In this document: positions 8,828 through 17,642 of the stretch, one piece after another
Layout: each line of letters starts with the position of its first letter
How positions within the stretch are numbered: position 1 is the first letter of the stretch
From: UBA1672 sp050633325
GTDB lineage: Bacteria > Pseudomonadota > Alphaproteobacteria > Micavibrionales > Micavibrionaceae
DNA: 64,000 nt
Assembly: GCA_050633325.1 (NCBI GenBank)
Contig: JBOEGH010000006.1
Coordinates: 253,661 to 317,660, forward strand
Direction of reading: 5' to 3'
Program-made: the position numbers and the translations under genes
Notes under the pieces: generated by a model
What the model saw: the letters and a program-made list of their open reading frames with translations, nothing else
Database searches by the model: none
What the model was told of the DNA's origin: nothing

Positions 8828-9199
8828 TTATGTATCATCATCTATATTATTATTAAAAGGATCTTCCTTATCATTGGCCTTATAAACATAGGATAATATT
8901 TCTCCCACTGCCATAAATGCTTCCGAAGGTATTGGGCTGTCTAGCTCAATAGAGGTTAAAAGCTCCGCCAAATCACTGTCTTCGCGTACTTTTATGTCGT
9001 TTTCGTATGCTAATTCCAATATTTTATCGGCAACTTTTCCCCGTCCGGCTGCCGCAATACGAGGAACTTTTTTCCCACCGTCTGAATCTTTTAACGCAAC
9101 AGCAGTTTTTTTGTCAGGAATTTTTGTTGTATTTAAGGGGGTTAGGTCTGTTTCTGTGCTGTCTTTGTATTTGTCGTCAAAGCCATCATCCATTGGCAT
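8828..9199 (-). CDS. FlhB C-terminal-domain-like protein (FlhX type)
   Basis: A 123-residue protein with a charged N-terminus (1-33) and a domain (34-118) that aligns with the cytoplasmic tail of FlhB: AVALK, then a helix RGKVADKILELAYENDIKV, then IPSEAFMAVGEILSYVYK. The autocleavage NPTH motif is absent; the similarity begins just after it. Such stand-alone FlhB-C proteins can partly replace the cleaved FlhB C-terminal piece in substrate switching. It heads the fliO-fliP unit. ATG 9199 is the longest start; ATG 9193, better spaced from AGGA, is also possible. Full-length FlhB is encoded at 11679-12752. Confidence 0.75.
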   Translation of the reverse strand: MPMDDGFDDKYKDSTETDLTPLNTTKIPDKKTAVALKDSDGGKKVPRIAAAGRGKVADKILELAYENDIKVREDSDLAELLTSIELDSPIPSEAFMAVGEILSYVYKANDKEDPFNNNIDDDT

Positions 9200-9209
9200 G
9201 TTTCCTGCA
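9194..9209 (+). promoter_or_regulatory. Sigma-54 promoter upstream of flgB
   Basis: TGGCATGTTTCCTGCA matches the sigma-54 consensus TGGCACG-N4-TTGCA with GG and GC at the required spacing and two transitions. It places transcription start about 28 bases before flgB. It overlaps the start of the divergent flhX gene. Confidence 0.7.
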
Positions 9210-9247
9210 TTGTTATTATCGAAACTGATTATACAAGGTTATATAAA

Positions 9248-9655
9248 ATGACGATACAAGATATAGGATTATTTCAAGCATTATCGGCAAAGATGGGTTA
9301 CCTTAACCAACGTCAAAGTATAATAGCGCAAAATGTAGCTAACTCCGACACTCCCGGATATCGTCCTAAAGATCTGGTCGAGGTTGATTTCTCCACGATG
9401 TTAAAATCGGAAATGGGAGGGACTAAGAACGTTGCTGTTGCGACCACAAATGAAGGCCATTTGCCAAATGCAAATATGCAGATGAACGCCGATGCGAAGA
9501 AACAAAAAGATACTTATGAAGTCGCGCCAAGTGGTAATGCGGTAATCATGGAAGAGCAGCTAATGAACGCAGGTCAAAACAATATGGATTATAACCTTAT
9601 GCTAAATGTTTATCAAAAGCAGGTCGGCATGATGCGTATGGCGCTAGGTAGATAA
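9248..9655 (+). CDS. flgB: FlgB proximal rod protein
   Basis: A 135-residue rod protein. The N-terminus holds the axial-protein motif NQRQSIIAQNVANSDTPGY, and the C-terminus a second helix (NLMLNVYQKQVGMMRMALGR), so both ends can form the coiled coil typical of rod subunits. FlgB with FlgC, FlgF and FliE builds the proximal rod. AAGG sits before the ATG. It is the first gene of flgB-flgC-fliE-fliQ-fliR-flhB, behind the sigma-54 site. Confidence 0.95.
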   Translation: MTIQDIGLFQALSAKMGYLNQRQSIIAQNVANSDTPGYRPKDLVEVDFSTMLKSEMGGTKNVAVATTNEGHLPNANMQMNADAKKQKDTYEVAPSGNAVIMEEQLMNAGQNNMDYNLMLNVYQKQVGMMRMALGR

Positions 9656-9688
9656 GAATATTTAAGTATAGAGAGAGGGTTTAGTATT

Positions 9689-10108
9689 ATGAGTGGTGAT
9701 ATTGCAAATGCATTGATGATTTCTGCAAATGGGATGCGGGCACAGGGCGCACGTATACGTGTGATTTCGGAAAATATTGCTAATGCTAATACTACGGGTT
9801 TAACGCCAGGTTCTGACCCGTATGCACGCCAAACGATAAGTTTTAAGAACGAGCTTGATCGTGAAATGGGAATTAATCTTGTCGGTGTTAATGAGATCGG
9901 TGTTGATTCAGATGCTCCGTTTACTTTGGAATATAGCCCGGATCATCCGGCGGCGAATGCGGACGGATATGTTAAGATGCCAAACGTAAATTCTATGCTG
10001 GAAATAATGGATGCAAAGGAAGCTCAACGATCTTATGAGGCAAATTTGGGTATGATTGAGCAATCTAGGGCAATGATATCACGTACAATAGATTTGCTTC
10101 GTAATTAA
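9689..10108 (+). CDS. flgC: FlgC proximal rod protein
   Basis: A 139-residue protein with N-terminal RIRVISENIANANTTGLTPG and the FlgC signature YVKMPNVNSMLEIMDAKEAQRSYEANL before a C-terminal helix. It is a proximal rod subunit, exported without a cleaved signal. It follows flgB by 33 bases with a GAGGG ribosome site, in the normal order flgB-flgC-fliE. Length is typical. Confidence 0.95.
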   Translation: MSGDIANALMISANGMRAQGARIRVISENIANANTTGLTPGSDPYARQTISFKNELDREMGINLVGVNEIGVDSDAPFTLEYSPDHPAANADGYVKMPNVNSMLEIMDAKEAQRSYEANLGMIEQSRAMISRTIDLLRN

Positions 10109-10146
10109 AACAGGTTTAAACTGTTACTCAAGAAAAGGTATAAATC

Positions 10147-10497
10147 ATGGCAATTAACGGCATAAATCCAAACGCAGCGGCAAGCGCATATTCTAGCTCT
10201 CAAAAAATTACAGGTGCAGGCCAGATTACTGAGCTTGGTTCTGAAATAAAGGGGTTAGGTCAAAGCTCGGATAATGGTGTTGAAACATTCGCTGATTTTA
10301 TGAAGCAAAACGTTTCCCAAGCCATTGATACAATGAAATCCGGTGAGGAAATGTCTGCCAAAGCCATAACAGGTGAAGCATCCGCAGTTGACGTGGTACA
10401 GGCGGCGACATCGGCAGAACTAACACTGCAAACGGTTGTATCTGTTCGCGATAAGATGATTAGTGCATATCAAGATATTATGCGTATGCCAATTTAG
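10147..10497 (+). CDS. fliE: FliE hook-basal body protein
   Basis: A 116-residue protein. The C-terminal half has the FliE pattern (SAVDVVQAATSAELTLQTVVSVRDKMISAYQDIMRMPI), including the terminal MRMPI. FliE joins the MS ring and export gate to the rod. The N-terminal 45 residues are Ser/Ala/Gly-rich and poorly conserved, as usual. The gap of 113 bases to fliQ holds no further gene. Confidence 0.92.
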   Translation: MAINGINPNAAASAYSSSQKITGAGQITELGSEIKGLGQSSDNGVETFADFMKQNVSQAIDTMKSGEEMSAKAITGEASAVDVVQAATSAELTLQTVVSVRDKMISAYQDIMRMPI

Positions 10498-10610
10498 ATC
10501 GCGTTTTCATGATTGTATATTGGTTTGAGTATCGATATTTCATGTGGTTTACTTTTAAAACGTTCCTTATCAGTGTTCTTCATACACACATGATCTGCTA
10601 AGCTTTACCT

Positions 10611-10883
10611 ATGAATGATACAGAAGTCATAGAAGTAGCCCGCCAAGCACTGCTTATTACCATGGAAATAAGTGCGCCTGTGTTAATTGTTGGCCTAGTT
10701 GTCGGTGTTGCTATTGCTCTATTACAGGCCTTAACGCAAATTCAGGAAATGACGCTTGTCTTTGTTCCAAAGATTATGGCCATTTTCTTTTCAATGTTTT
10801 TCTTTTTACCTTGGATGATGAATACACTGGTTGTGTTTATGGAGGCAATAGCCGACAGAATTATCAGTGGCGGCGGAGGGTAA
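10611..10883 (+). CDS. fliQ: FliQ flagellar export gate protein
   Basis: A 90-residue protein with two transmembrane helices (about 15-38 and 50-75), the hallmark of FliQ, with LLQALTQIQEMTLVFVPKI in the conserved loop. It assembles with FliP and FliR into the export channel. The ribosome site is weak. It directly precedes fliR, leaving four bases between stop and the preferred fliR start. Confidence 0.93.
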   Translation: MNDTEVIEVARQALLITMEISAPVLIVGLVVGVAIALLQALTQIQEMTLVFVPKIMAIFFSMFFFLPWMMNTLVVFMEAIADRIISGGGG

Positions 10884-10887
10884 GCGT

Positions 10888-11664
10888 ATGCAAGGCGCTC
10901 TCGAAACCTTTCTAGCTGGTGGTGTTCTCGCATTTTTATTGACCTTTACCCGAATAGGGACTGCAATCATGATTATGCCGGGCCTTGGTGATTCATTTGT
11001 GTCTCAGCGTGTTCGCCTTCATATGGCCTTGGGAATAAGTTTTGTTTTGTTTCCTGTGGTTTTGCCATATATGCCTTCGCCAATACCTGCGACTTTTGCT
11101 TTGGTTACTCTGATCTTGATGGAGCTTGTGATAGGTGTCTTGTTTGGCACTGTTGCACGAATTTTTATGATTGCGTTGGATACTGCGGGAATGATCATAT
11201 CTATGCAATCAGGCCTGTCAAATGCGCAGGTGTTTAACCCGTCATTGGCTACACAAGGGTCTATTATGGGTGCATTTCTATCAATGACAGGTGTTATGTT
11301 GTTGTTTGCATTAAATTTGCATCATTTACTTATTATTGGCGTTGTCGAAAGCTATGAGCTGTTTCCTCTAGGTAGTATCCCTGACACCGGGTCGATGGCA
11401 GAATTTGTGTCACAAGCTTTATCCGCGAGTTTTCTGGTTGGGGTAAAACTTGCTACTCCGTTTATTGTTATGACATTACTGATATATGTTGGTATGGGGG
11501 TGTTATCGCGCTTAATGCCACAAATACAAGTGTTTATGGTTGCTCTTCCTTTGCAAATATTGCTGTCTATCGTTCTGTTCTTTCTTGCCACCGCTGCAAT
11601 ATTTTCTTATTGGGTTGGTGAGTTTGAGGCGGGAATGATGTTTTTCCTTTCTAGTGGTGGATAG
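10888..11664 (+). CDS. fliR: FliR flagellar export gate protein
   Basis: A 258-residue protein with about six hydrophobic segments and FliR-type motifs (FTRIGTAIMIMPGLGD near the N-terminus; SLATQGSIMGAFLSMTGVMLL in the middle). It caps the FliP-FliQ export gate. I place the start at ATG 10888 because GGAGGG at 10875-10880 lies seven bases upstream; an in-frame GTG at 10867 would overlap fliQ and lacks a ribosome site. flhB follows 14 bases after the stop, as is usual. Confidence 0.93.
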   Translation: MQGALETFLAGGVLAFLLTFTRIGTAIMIMPGLGDSFVSQRVRLHMALGISFVLFPVVLPYMPSPIPATFALVTLILMELVIGVLFGTVARIFMIALDTAGMIISMQSGLSNAQVFNPSLATQGSIMGAFLSMTGVMLLFALNLHHLLIIGVVESYELFPLGSIPDTGSMAEFVSQALSASFLVGVKLATPFIVMTLLIYVGMGVLSRLMPQIQVFMVALPLQILLSIVLFFLATAAIFSYWVGEFEAGMMFFLSSGG

Positions 11665-11678
11665 GTTATAATAACGCT

Positions 11679-12752
11679 ATGGCAGAAGATCAAACCGACG
11701 ATTCCCAAAAGACCGAAGAACCCACCCCGAAAAAGCTGGAGGAGTCCAGAAAGCGTGGACAAATTTCTATGTCGCGTGAGGTTAATAATTGGGTGATGTT
11801 GTTTGCGGGTACAGTCTTCATTATAGCACTTGCTGGCCCAATGATGATGCAGTTGAGTGATATGATGCGTGTTTACATTGAGTTTTCTCACTCTTTACCA
11901 GGAATGCCAGGTGGTTTGGGCGTCGTTCTTGGTGAAAGTGTTAAAAAAGTCATTGGTATTATGATCTTACCGCTATTTCTTTTTATGATTGCTGCATTTG
12001 CGGCTCCATATCTGCAAATAGGGCCATTATTTGCGCCAGAGGTCATAAAACCTGATTGGAGCAAGGTGTCAATTAAGAAAGGCTTTGGTCGCCTTTTTTC
12101 CTTACGTTCTATTGTAGAGTTATTGAAAGGGGTGTTTAAAATTGGGGTAATAGGCTTGATTGCTACAATTATTATTTACCCTTATTTCGATGGGTTTGAG
12201 CATTTCGTAAATATTTCAGTGGCTGCTGTAATGATAGAATTACGTGCGTTAGTTATTAAGATGATGGCTGGTGTTCTTATTGTATTGATCGTAATTGCGG
12301 TGGCTGATTTGTTGTATCAGAGAATGGAATACAACAAAAAAATGCGCATGAGCCGCCAAGAAATAAAAGACGAATACAAACAATCAGAAGGTGATCCACA
12401 CATAAAGGCAAAGTTGCGCCAATTACGTGCGCAAAAGGCACAACAACGTATGATGCAAGCAGTACCAGAGGCCGATGTTATCATCACAAACCCGACTCAT
12501 TACTCTATTGCGCTTAAATATAATCCTGATGAAATGCCTGCACCTGTGGTTATTGCGATGGGTATGGATGAGACTGCTCTACGTATTCGTGAACTTGCAA
12601 AAGAGCATGATATTATCCTTTATGAGAATAAACCACTTGCCCGCGCATTATATGACGTTGCAGTCATAGATGAAATGATCCCGATGGAGCATTTTAAAGC
12701 GGTTGCGGAAATCATATCTTATGTCTTTAAGTTAAAAGGTAAGCTGAACTAA
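11679..12752 (+). CDS. flhB: FlhB flagellar export switch protein
   Basis: A 357-residue protein of normal length. It has a charged N-terminus (DSQKTEEPTPKKLEESRKRG), four transmembrane segments (about 35-210) and the cytoplasmic switch domain with the autocleavage site NPTH at residues 271-274. Cleavage there changes export from rod/hook to filament substrates. The end (FKAVAEIISYVFKLKGK) closely resembles the flhX product at 8828-9199. It ends the fliQ-fliR-flhB set and converges on a small reverse-strand gene. Confidence 0.96.
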   Translation: MAEDQTDDSQKTEEPTPKKLEESRKRGQISMSREVNNWVMLFAGTVFIIALAGPMMMQLSDMMRVYIEFSHSLPGMPGGLGVVLGESVKKVIGIMILPLFLFMIAAFAAPYLQIGPLFAPEVIKPDWSKVSIKKGFGRLFSLRSIVELLKGVFKIGVIGLIATIIIYPYFDGFEHFVNISVAAVMIELRALVIKMMAGVLIVLIVIAVADLLYQRMEYNKKMRMSRQEIKDEYKQSEGDPHIKAKLRQLRAQKAQQRMMQAVPEADVIITNPTHYSIALKYNPDEMPAPVVIAMGMDETALRIRELAKEHDIILYENKPLARALYDVAVIDEMIPMEHFKAVAEIISYVFKLKGKLN

Positions 12753-12758
12753 CTTATA

Positions 12759-13028
12759 TTAATCAACTTTATCGAATTCTTTCAGGTCACCCAGTTCTTT
12801 GCGTAAATTGGCCTTACGTATACGGGACTTAAGCGCACGTTCTTCTTTGTCTCCACCTTTACGGAGTGCAATAATCGATAACACAGGCGGTATAAGAAGT
12901 ATTAATGCCATGCGCGCTTCTCCTCCGTAAGAGTTCGCGACAATAAATAATGTTACGAAAATCATGGCTAGATTTGCCAAGATAGTAATGCAATGAAATA
13001 TACAGCTGGTTTTCTTGCAGTTAGACAT
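12759..13028 (-). CDS. Small two-helix membrane protein, unknown
   Basis: An 89-residue protein not recognised as a named family. Two hydrophobic segments (about 8-32 and 38-56) are followed by a strongly charged tail (KGGDKEERALKSRIRKANLRKELGD), suggesting an inner-membrane hairpin with a cytoplasmic tail. Several N-terminal Cys and one His (NCKKTSCIFHC) could bind metal, but this is only a guess. It lies tail-to-tail with flhB, seven bases away, and is divergent from the DUF4139 gene. Confidence 0.5.
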   Translation of the reverse strand: MSNCKKTSCIFHCITILANLAMIFVTLFIVANSYGGEARMALILLIPPVLSIIALRKGGDKEERALKSRIRKANLRKELGDLKEFDKVD

Positions 13029-13116
13029 GATTTATTTCCTTTTGAACCTATTTGAATTTACGTGCTATAACCATAGCGTATATTTTGGAATTTTGAAATA
13101 ATCAGGAGAGTTTTTC

Positions 13117-14853
13117 ATGCGCCAGCCTTTTTTCGCCCTTATGGTTTTTACTGCTTTATCCCCCGTAACTGCATTTTCAGCGTTGGCAAAGGATATACCG
13201 GTAGAAAGCGAAATACGCGCAGCAACAGTATATAGTGACCGTGCGACATTAACTCGTAACGTGAAGGTTAAAATTCCCGCAGGTTCTCATAACCTTGTTT
13301 TTACAGGCCTACCGGTTAGTTTGTTTTCTGATTCATTGCGCACAGAAGGTAGCGCAAAGGCAGATGTAACATTTGGCGCGTTAACGCATAAACGCGAAAA
13401 CCATAGTGATTACGTTGTCCCAAAGGAAAAGGATCTGAACGCGCAGTTGGTTGCATTACAAGATTATAACAAGCTATATAATATTGAAAAACATGCTTTG
13501 AAAGCGGGTAAAACCTTTCTTGAAAATGTTGGTAAGCAAGCATCACTTCGCACGAACGAAGATATAGCAAAAATTGAATTAAATCCTGATAGTTGGTCTT
13601 CTGCTGCTGATAGCATATCTACTAAGATGTTAGAGAACATGAAGTCATCTCTTGCCCTTGATATTAAAATCCGCGATACAAATGAAAAAATTAGAAAAAT
13701 TCAAAGTGAATTGCGTGATCTTCGCACAGGTCAAAAACAAACATACAGTGTAACTGTTCCCTTCGAAGCGGATAAGGATACAACATTAAATATTGATCTA
13801 AGTTATCAATTGCCTAGCGTAGGATGGCAGCCGATATATGATGCGCGTCTTGATGTTAAGACAGGAAAATTGAACTTAGTACAATATGGCTCTGTTTGGC
13901 AGCGCACAGGTGAGGATTGGAAAGATGTTGAATTAACACTGTCCACGGCTCAACCAAGTCGCGGTACAGGCTTGCCCGACTTACATCCACACTGGGTTTC
14001 AATAATTAACAATGTCAGACATATGAAGTCTCGTGGCGCGAACAATTTCAGTACAATATCTGCTAATATAAGTGGTTCTGCTGCGCCTATGGCTGTTATG
14101 GAGATGGCGGAAATATCTGCAGATACAGATTTAGAAGATCCTATTCATAGGTGGAGGAAGATTCAAGGTGAGAAAGTAGAAAGAAGCAAGGTAGTGTCGA
14201 TACAAGCCGCGCAAATAAATACAGAGGGCTTTGTAGGAGAATACAAAATTACCGGCCCTGCAAATGTTAAATCTGATGGTACCAAGTCTAAGCTTCTTGT
14301 CGGTGGTTTTGATACTCAAACTTGGAAGCAAGTACAGATTAAACCGCAATATGGAACTGATGCATATTTGGTTATAAAAACAAAGCTAAAAGGTGATGCA
14401 CCAATTCTACCGGGGCAGGTTAACCTATTCCGTGATGGAGCATTTATCGGCAAAACTCACTTGCCTATGCTACGCCCTGATGATGTTGAAGAACTGGCAT
14501 TTGGCATTGATGACAACGTAACGGTAAAACGTAATACGGTTAAAAATGAAAACAGCGAAGCGGGTATGATTACAAAGGAAAGCGTAGTCGAACGTCATTA
14601 TGTTACAGAGATTCAAAACCTGCATAAAGATCCTGTCGATATTGCTGTGTTAGAAACCGTCCCGGTGTCCAGTGATAAGAGATTACGCATTGAAATATTG
14701 AAGGACAAGACAACGCAAGGATATGAAACAGATTTACATGATGTTAAGGGTGTTACGCGTTGGATACAAACCTTGAAACCACAGGGACAGTCCAAGATTA
14801 ATCTTGGGTGGAAGGCCGTCTGGCCAAAGGGTGAGAATGTGTCAGGTCTGTAA
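13117..14853 (+). CDS. DUF4139 / MuiA-like exported protein
   Basis: A 578-residue protein with a signal peptide (residues 1-24, cleavage after FSALA). Residues 28-125 fit the N-terminal DUF4140 region (VYSDRATLTRNVKVKIPAG), 130-205 are coiled coil, and 205-570 match DUF4139 (YQLPSVGWQPIYDARLDV, then WKDVELTLSTAQPS). The family includes proteins named mucoidy inhibitor A, but no biochemical role is established. It is probably periplasmic or surface-associated. AGGAGA lies just before the ATG. It stands alone between divergent and downstream regulatory genes. Confidence 0.8.
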   Translation: MRQPFFALMVFTALSPVTAFSALAKDIPVESEIRAATVYSDRATLTRNVKVKIPAGSHNLVFTGLPVSLFSDSLRTEGSAKADVTFGALTHKRENHSDYVVPKEKDLNAQLVALQDYNKLYNIEKHALKAGKTFLENVGKQASLRTNEDIAKIELNPDSWSSAADSISTKMLENMKSSLALDIKIRDTNEKIRKIQSELRDLRTGQKQTYSVTVPFEADKDTTLNIDLSYQLPSVGWQPIYDARLDVKTGKLNLVQYGSVWQRTGEDWKDVELTLSTAQPSRGTGLPDLHPHWVSIINNVRHMKSRGANNFSTISANISGSAAPMAVMEMAEISADTDLEDPIHRWRKIQGEKVERSKVVSIQAAQINTEGFVGEYKITGPANVKSDGTKSKLLVGGFDTQTWKQVQIKPQYGTDAYLVIKTKLKGDAPILPGQVNLFRDGAFIGKTHLPMLRPDDVEELAFGIDDNVTVKRNTVKNENSEAGMITKESVVERHYVTEIQNLHKDPVDIAVLETVPVSSDKRLRIEILKDKTTQGYETDLHDVKGVTRWIQTLKPQGQSKINLGWKAVWPKGENVSGL

Positions 14854-14939
14854 TATATTCAGTAACTTTGGTGTATAAATCATCTCTATCTTATGCATGC
14901 TATTGCTCTAATTTGCATGGCATGCCAGCATAGATAACT

Positions 14940-17441
14940 ATGAAAAAGATTGATTATTCAGAATTTATTGATCGTCACCATAATAGGGGCGCAGCCGTTC
15001 ATGGAAAAAGCAAAGGCCTGAATGTCGCGGTTATTGCTTCTATCATGTCATTATACTTTGTCTTGATGGTGTTCGTTGTTCAAATGGCTAGCGTAGACCA
15101 GACAACAATAGTTATATCTATTTTAGTTTTTCTAACTGCTACTGTGGTTGCTATCGCTGCACGACGTGCGCAATATTTACAAGCAGAACAAGAAGAGGAA
15201 CTTATCCTTCTAAAAGAGGTGTTAGAGGGCAGTCGTGGCGGTCGTCTGATAACTGACAGTGCGGATAACACATTATATTATAATCAGCGCTTCGTAGATT
15301 TATGTCATATTGGCGAAGATGAGGATGTTAGCTATGATCAGCTAATTAATATGTTTTCAGATAATGATAAGGCAGCGGCACTGTTTAACGCCTTGTCTGA
15401 TCATGCTCACCGTGGATTAACAGATTCAATAGAGCTGTACTGTGAAAAGCAAGATTATGAAGGTTGGTATTACGTCACGGCTCAGCCTGTAGCCGGTCAC
15501 GCGGGAATTATTCATTGGCGGTTGGATAATGTTACCGAGAAATACACGGCCAGCCGCGCAATTAAAGAGGAAAGAGAAAAGTTAGTCGACTTTACCGATA
15601 ACGCCCCTGTAGGCTTCTTTTCCGTGGATGAGCAGGGCAGCTTTGTTTTTGCAAATGCGACGTTTGCGCGTTGGCTTGGTGTTGATCTTGAATACTTGCT
15701 TGGTTCTGCAACTTTGCATACATATTTTGTTACCCCGCCAAGTAATGCTCAGCCCTATGATTTAATGGATCATGGTGGTGAAAAACAAATAGTTGAGATT
15801 GAGATGAAGGGAACGGCAGGTAAGACTTTCCGCGCCTCAATTAGTCAGAGCATTGTCCATAAAGATGATGGTAGCGTAAGAACACGTGCAGTTGTTCATG
15901 ACTTAACGTCCGAGCAGGAAATGCATCGTGCTTTAAAAGCATCGGAAGACAGGTTTAAGCGTTTTTACGAGGACGCACCTTTAGGGATTGTATTGGTGAA
16001 TAAGGATGGCTTGATTGAGGATTGTAACCCCCAATTCGCACAATTTATGGGGCGCAGCACAGAAGGACTTGTTTCCAAGCATTTTAAATTATTGATCAGT
16101 GATGATGATCGTGATGTTGTTGCTTCTATGATTTCTAAAATAGAAAAAGGTGATAGTGTGCCTGATTCTATAGAGGTATCTCTGCTAGGTGATAATGAAG
16201 AAGTAAAAACGGCGCAATTACACGCCCGAAACACTATGGGTAGTGATGGTGTGGTTCTTCATTTTATAGATATGACAGAGAAAAAGTCTTTGGAAGAGCA
16301 ATTTGTGCAGTCTCAGAAAATGCAGGCTGTCGGTCAATTAGCAGGCGGTATAGCGCATGACTTTAATAATCTGCTTACTGCAATTATTGGGTTTTGTGAT
16401 TTGTTGTTACTACGTCATAAGGCGGGCGATCCGTCTTTTGGCGATATTATGCAGATACAACAAAACTCTAACCGCGCTGCGAATCTTGTTCGACAATTAT
16501 TGGCGTTTTCGCGCCAACAAACTCTCCGTCAGCATGTGCATGATATAACCGATATATTGACAGAGCTTTCACACCTCATGCGCCGATTGATCGGTGCTAA
16601 TATTGATCTTGAAATGATCCATGGCAGTGATCTTGGTCTGGTTAAGGTTGATGAAGGCCAAATGGAACAAGTCCTGATTAATTTGGCAGTTAATGCGCGT
16701 GATGCTATGGATGGCGGGGGCAAGCTTCTCATCACCACAGAAAATTATACAAATCGTCAAAATGTTAAAGTGATGCAAGAGGAAATGCCACCGGGGCATT
16801 GGGTTTTGATTAAAGTAACTGATACTGGTTGCGGTATATCACCGGAAAACATGCATCATATATTAGAGCCGTTTTTTACAACTAAAGATGTGGGAGAGGG
16901 AACAGGCCTTGGTCTTGCAACCGTTTACGGTATTGTGCGTCAAAGTGGTGGATTCCTTGATATTGAAAGCGAAGTAGGAAAGGGTACTACTTTCCTTATA
17001 TATTTGCCGAAATCAAATGACATTGAAGAAGAGGATGCAAAACCTGTTGAACAAGCTGTGGCGAAGGATTTAACGGGTACTGAGTGCATTATGTTGGTTG
17101 AAGATGAGGACGCGGTCAGGACTTTTTCTCAACGCGCTTTGGCAAATAAGGGATACGAGGTTATTTCTGCTGAACATGGTGAGGCTGCTCTGGAGTTGTA
17201 TGAGGAAGATGGTCAAAAGAATATAGACTTGCTTATCACAGATGTTGTTATGCCCGGGATGGATGGGCCAACCCTTGCACAAAGAATTAGACAGCATAGC
17301 CCTAATTTAAAAATAATATTCATGTCAGGATATACAGAAGATAAGTTAAAGGATCATATTGGTGAGAACACTTATTTCCTGCCAAAGCCTTTCACCCTAA
17401 AAATCCTCGCGGCCAAGGTTAAAGAGGTGCTTGAGGAATAA
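14940..17441 (+). CDS. cckA: CckA-type hybrid sensor histidine kinase
   Basis: An 833-residue protein: two transmembrane helices (about 28-48 and 53-72), PAS-like domains (75-440), HisKA with phospho-acceptor His473 (GGIAHDFNNLL), an HATPase domain with the GTGLGLATVYG motif, and a C-terminal receiver with Asp768 (LITDVVMPGMDG). The segment around the His (AIIGFCDLLLLRHKAGDPSFGDIMQIQ) is characteristic of CckA. In Caulobacter CckA sends phosphate through ChpT to CtrA and CpdR to control the cell cycle and motility. No chpT or ctrA is in the window. There is no clear ribosome site at the ATG. Confidence 0.88.
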   Translation: MKKIDYSEFIDRHHNRGAAVHGKSKGLNVAVIASIMSLYFVLMVFVVQMASVDQTTIVISILVFLTATVVAIAARRAQYLQAEQEEELILLKEVLEGSRGGRLITDSADNTLYYNQRFVDLCHIGEDEDVSYDQLINMFSDNDKAAALFNALSDHAHRGLTDSIELYCEKQDYEGWYYVTAQPVAGHAGIIHWRLDNVTEKYTASRAIKEEREKLVDFTDNAPVGFFSVDEQGSFVFANATFARWLGVDLEYLLGSATLHTYFVTPPSNAQPYDLMDHGGEKQIVEIEMKGTAGKTFRASISQSIVHKDDGSVRTRAVVHDLTSEQEMHRALKASEDRFKRFYEDAPLGIVLVNKDGLIEDCNPQFAQFMGRSTEGLVSKHFKLLISDDDRDVVASMISKIEKGDSVPDSIEVSLLGDNEEVKTAQLHARNTMGSDGVVLHFIDMTEKKSLEEQFVQSQKMQAVGQLAGGIAHDFNNLLTAIIGFCDLLLLRHKAGDPSFGDIMQIQQNSNRAANLVRQLLAFSRQQTLRQHVHDITDILTELSHLMRRLIGANIDLEMIHGSDLGLVKVDEGQMEQVLINLAVNARDAMDGGGKLLITTENYTNRQNVKVMQEEMPPGHWVLIKVTDTGCGISPENMHHILEPFFTTKDVGEGTGLGLATVYGIVRQSGGFLDIESEVGKGTTFLIYLPKSNDIEEEDAKPVEQAVAKDLTGTECIMLVEDEDAVRTFSQRALANKGYEVISAEHGEAALELYEEDGQKNIDLLITDVVMPGMDGPTLAQRIRQHSPNLKIIFMSGYTEDKLKDHIGENTYFLPKPFTLKILAAKVKEVLEE

Positions 17442-17514
17442 TACCCACGGCATTGTATTTGCTGTTGTTTGTTTCGGTGACCTAGTTTCGCGTAAAAAGA
17501 CTATTTAGTCATAA

Positions 17515-17552
17515 GTTCTTTTTTTGTTCTTTTATGTTGACATTGGTACAAA
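17515..17552 (+). promoter_or_regulatory. recA promoter with LexA (SOS) box
   Basis: GTTC-N7-GTTC at 17515-17529 is the alphaproteobacterial LexA operator. Its right half overlaps a -35-like TTGTTC (17524-17529); TACAAA (17547-17552) lies 17 bases further on as a -10. LexA binding here would block RNA polymerase, giving SOS control of recA. Confidence 0.75.
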
Positions 17553-17642
17553 ATAAGAACATCCTTCGTGTAGATAAGGTTGCAACGCACCTTCTAATCA
17601 ATTGCACATGATAACTAACTATGCGACAAAGGGATATTAAGT

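Noticed and set aside
10555..10569. CtrA-like site TTAA-AACGTTC-CTTA before fliQ
   Set aside because: The second half lacks TTAA, so in AT-rich DNA it is probably chance.
10867..10887. GTG start of fliR overlapping fliQ
   Set aside because: The GGAGGG site is placed for ATG 10888, not for this GTG.
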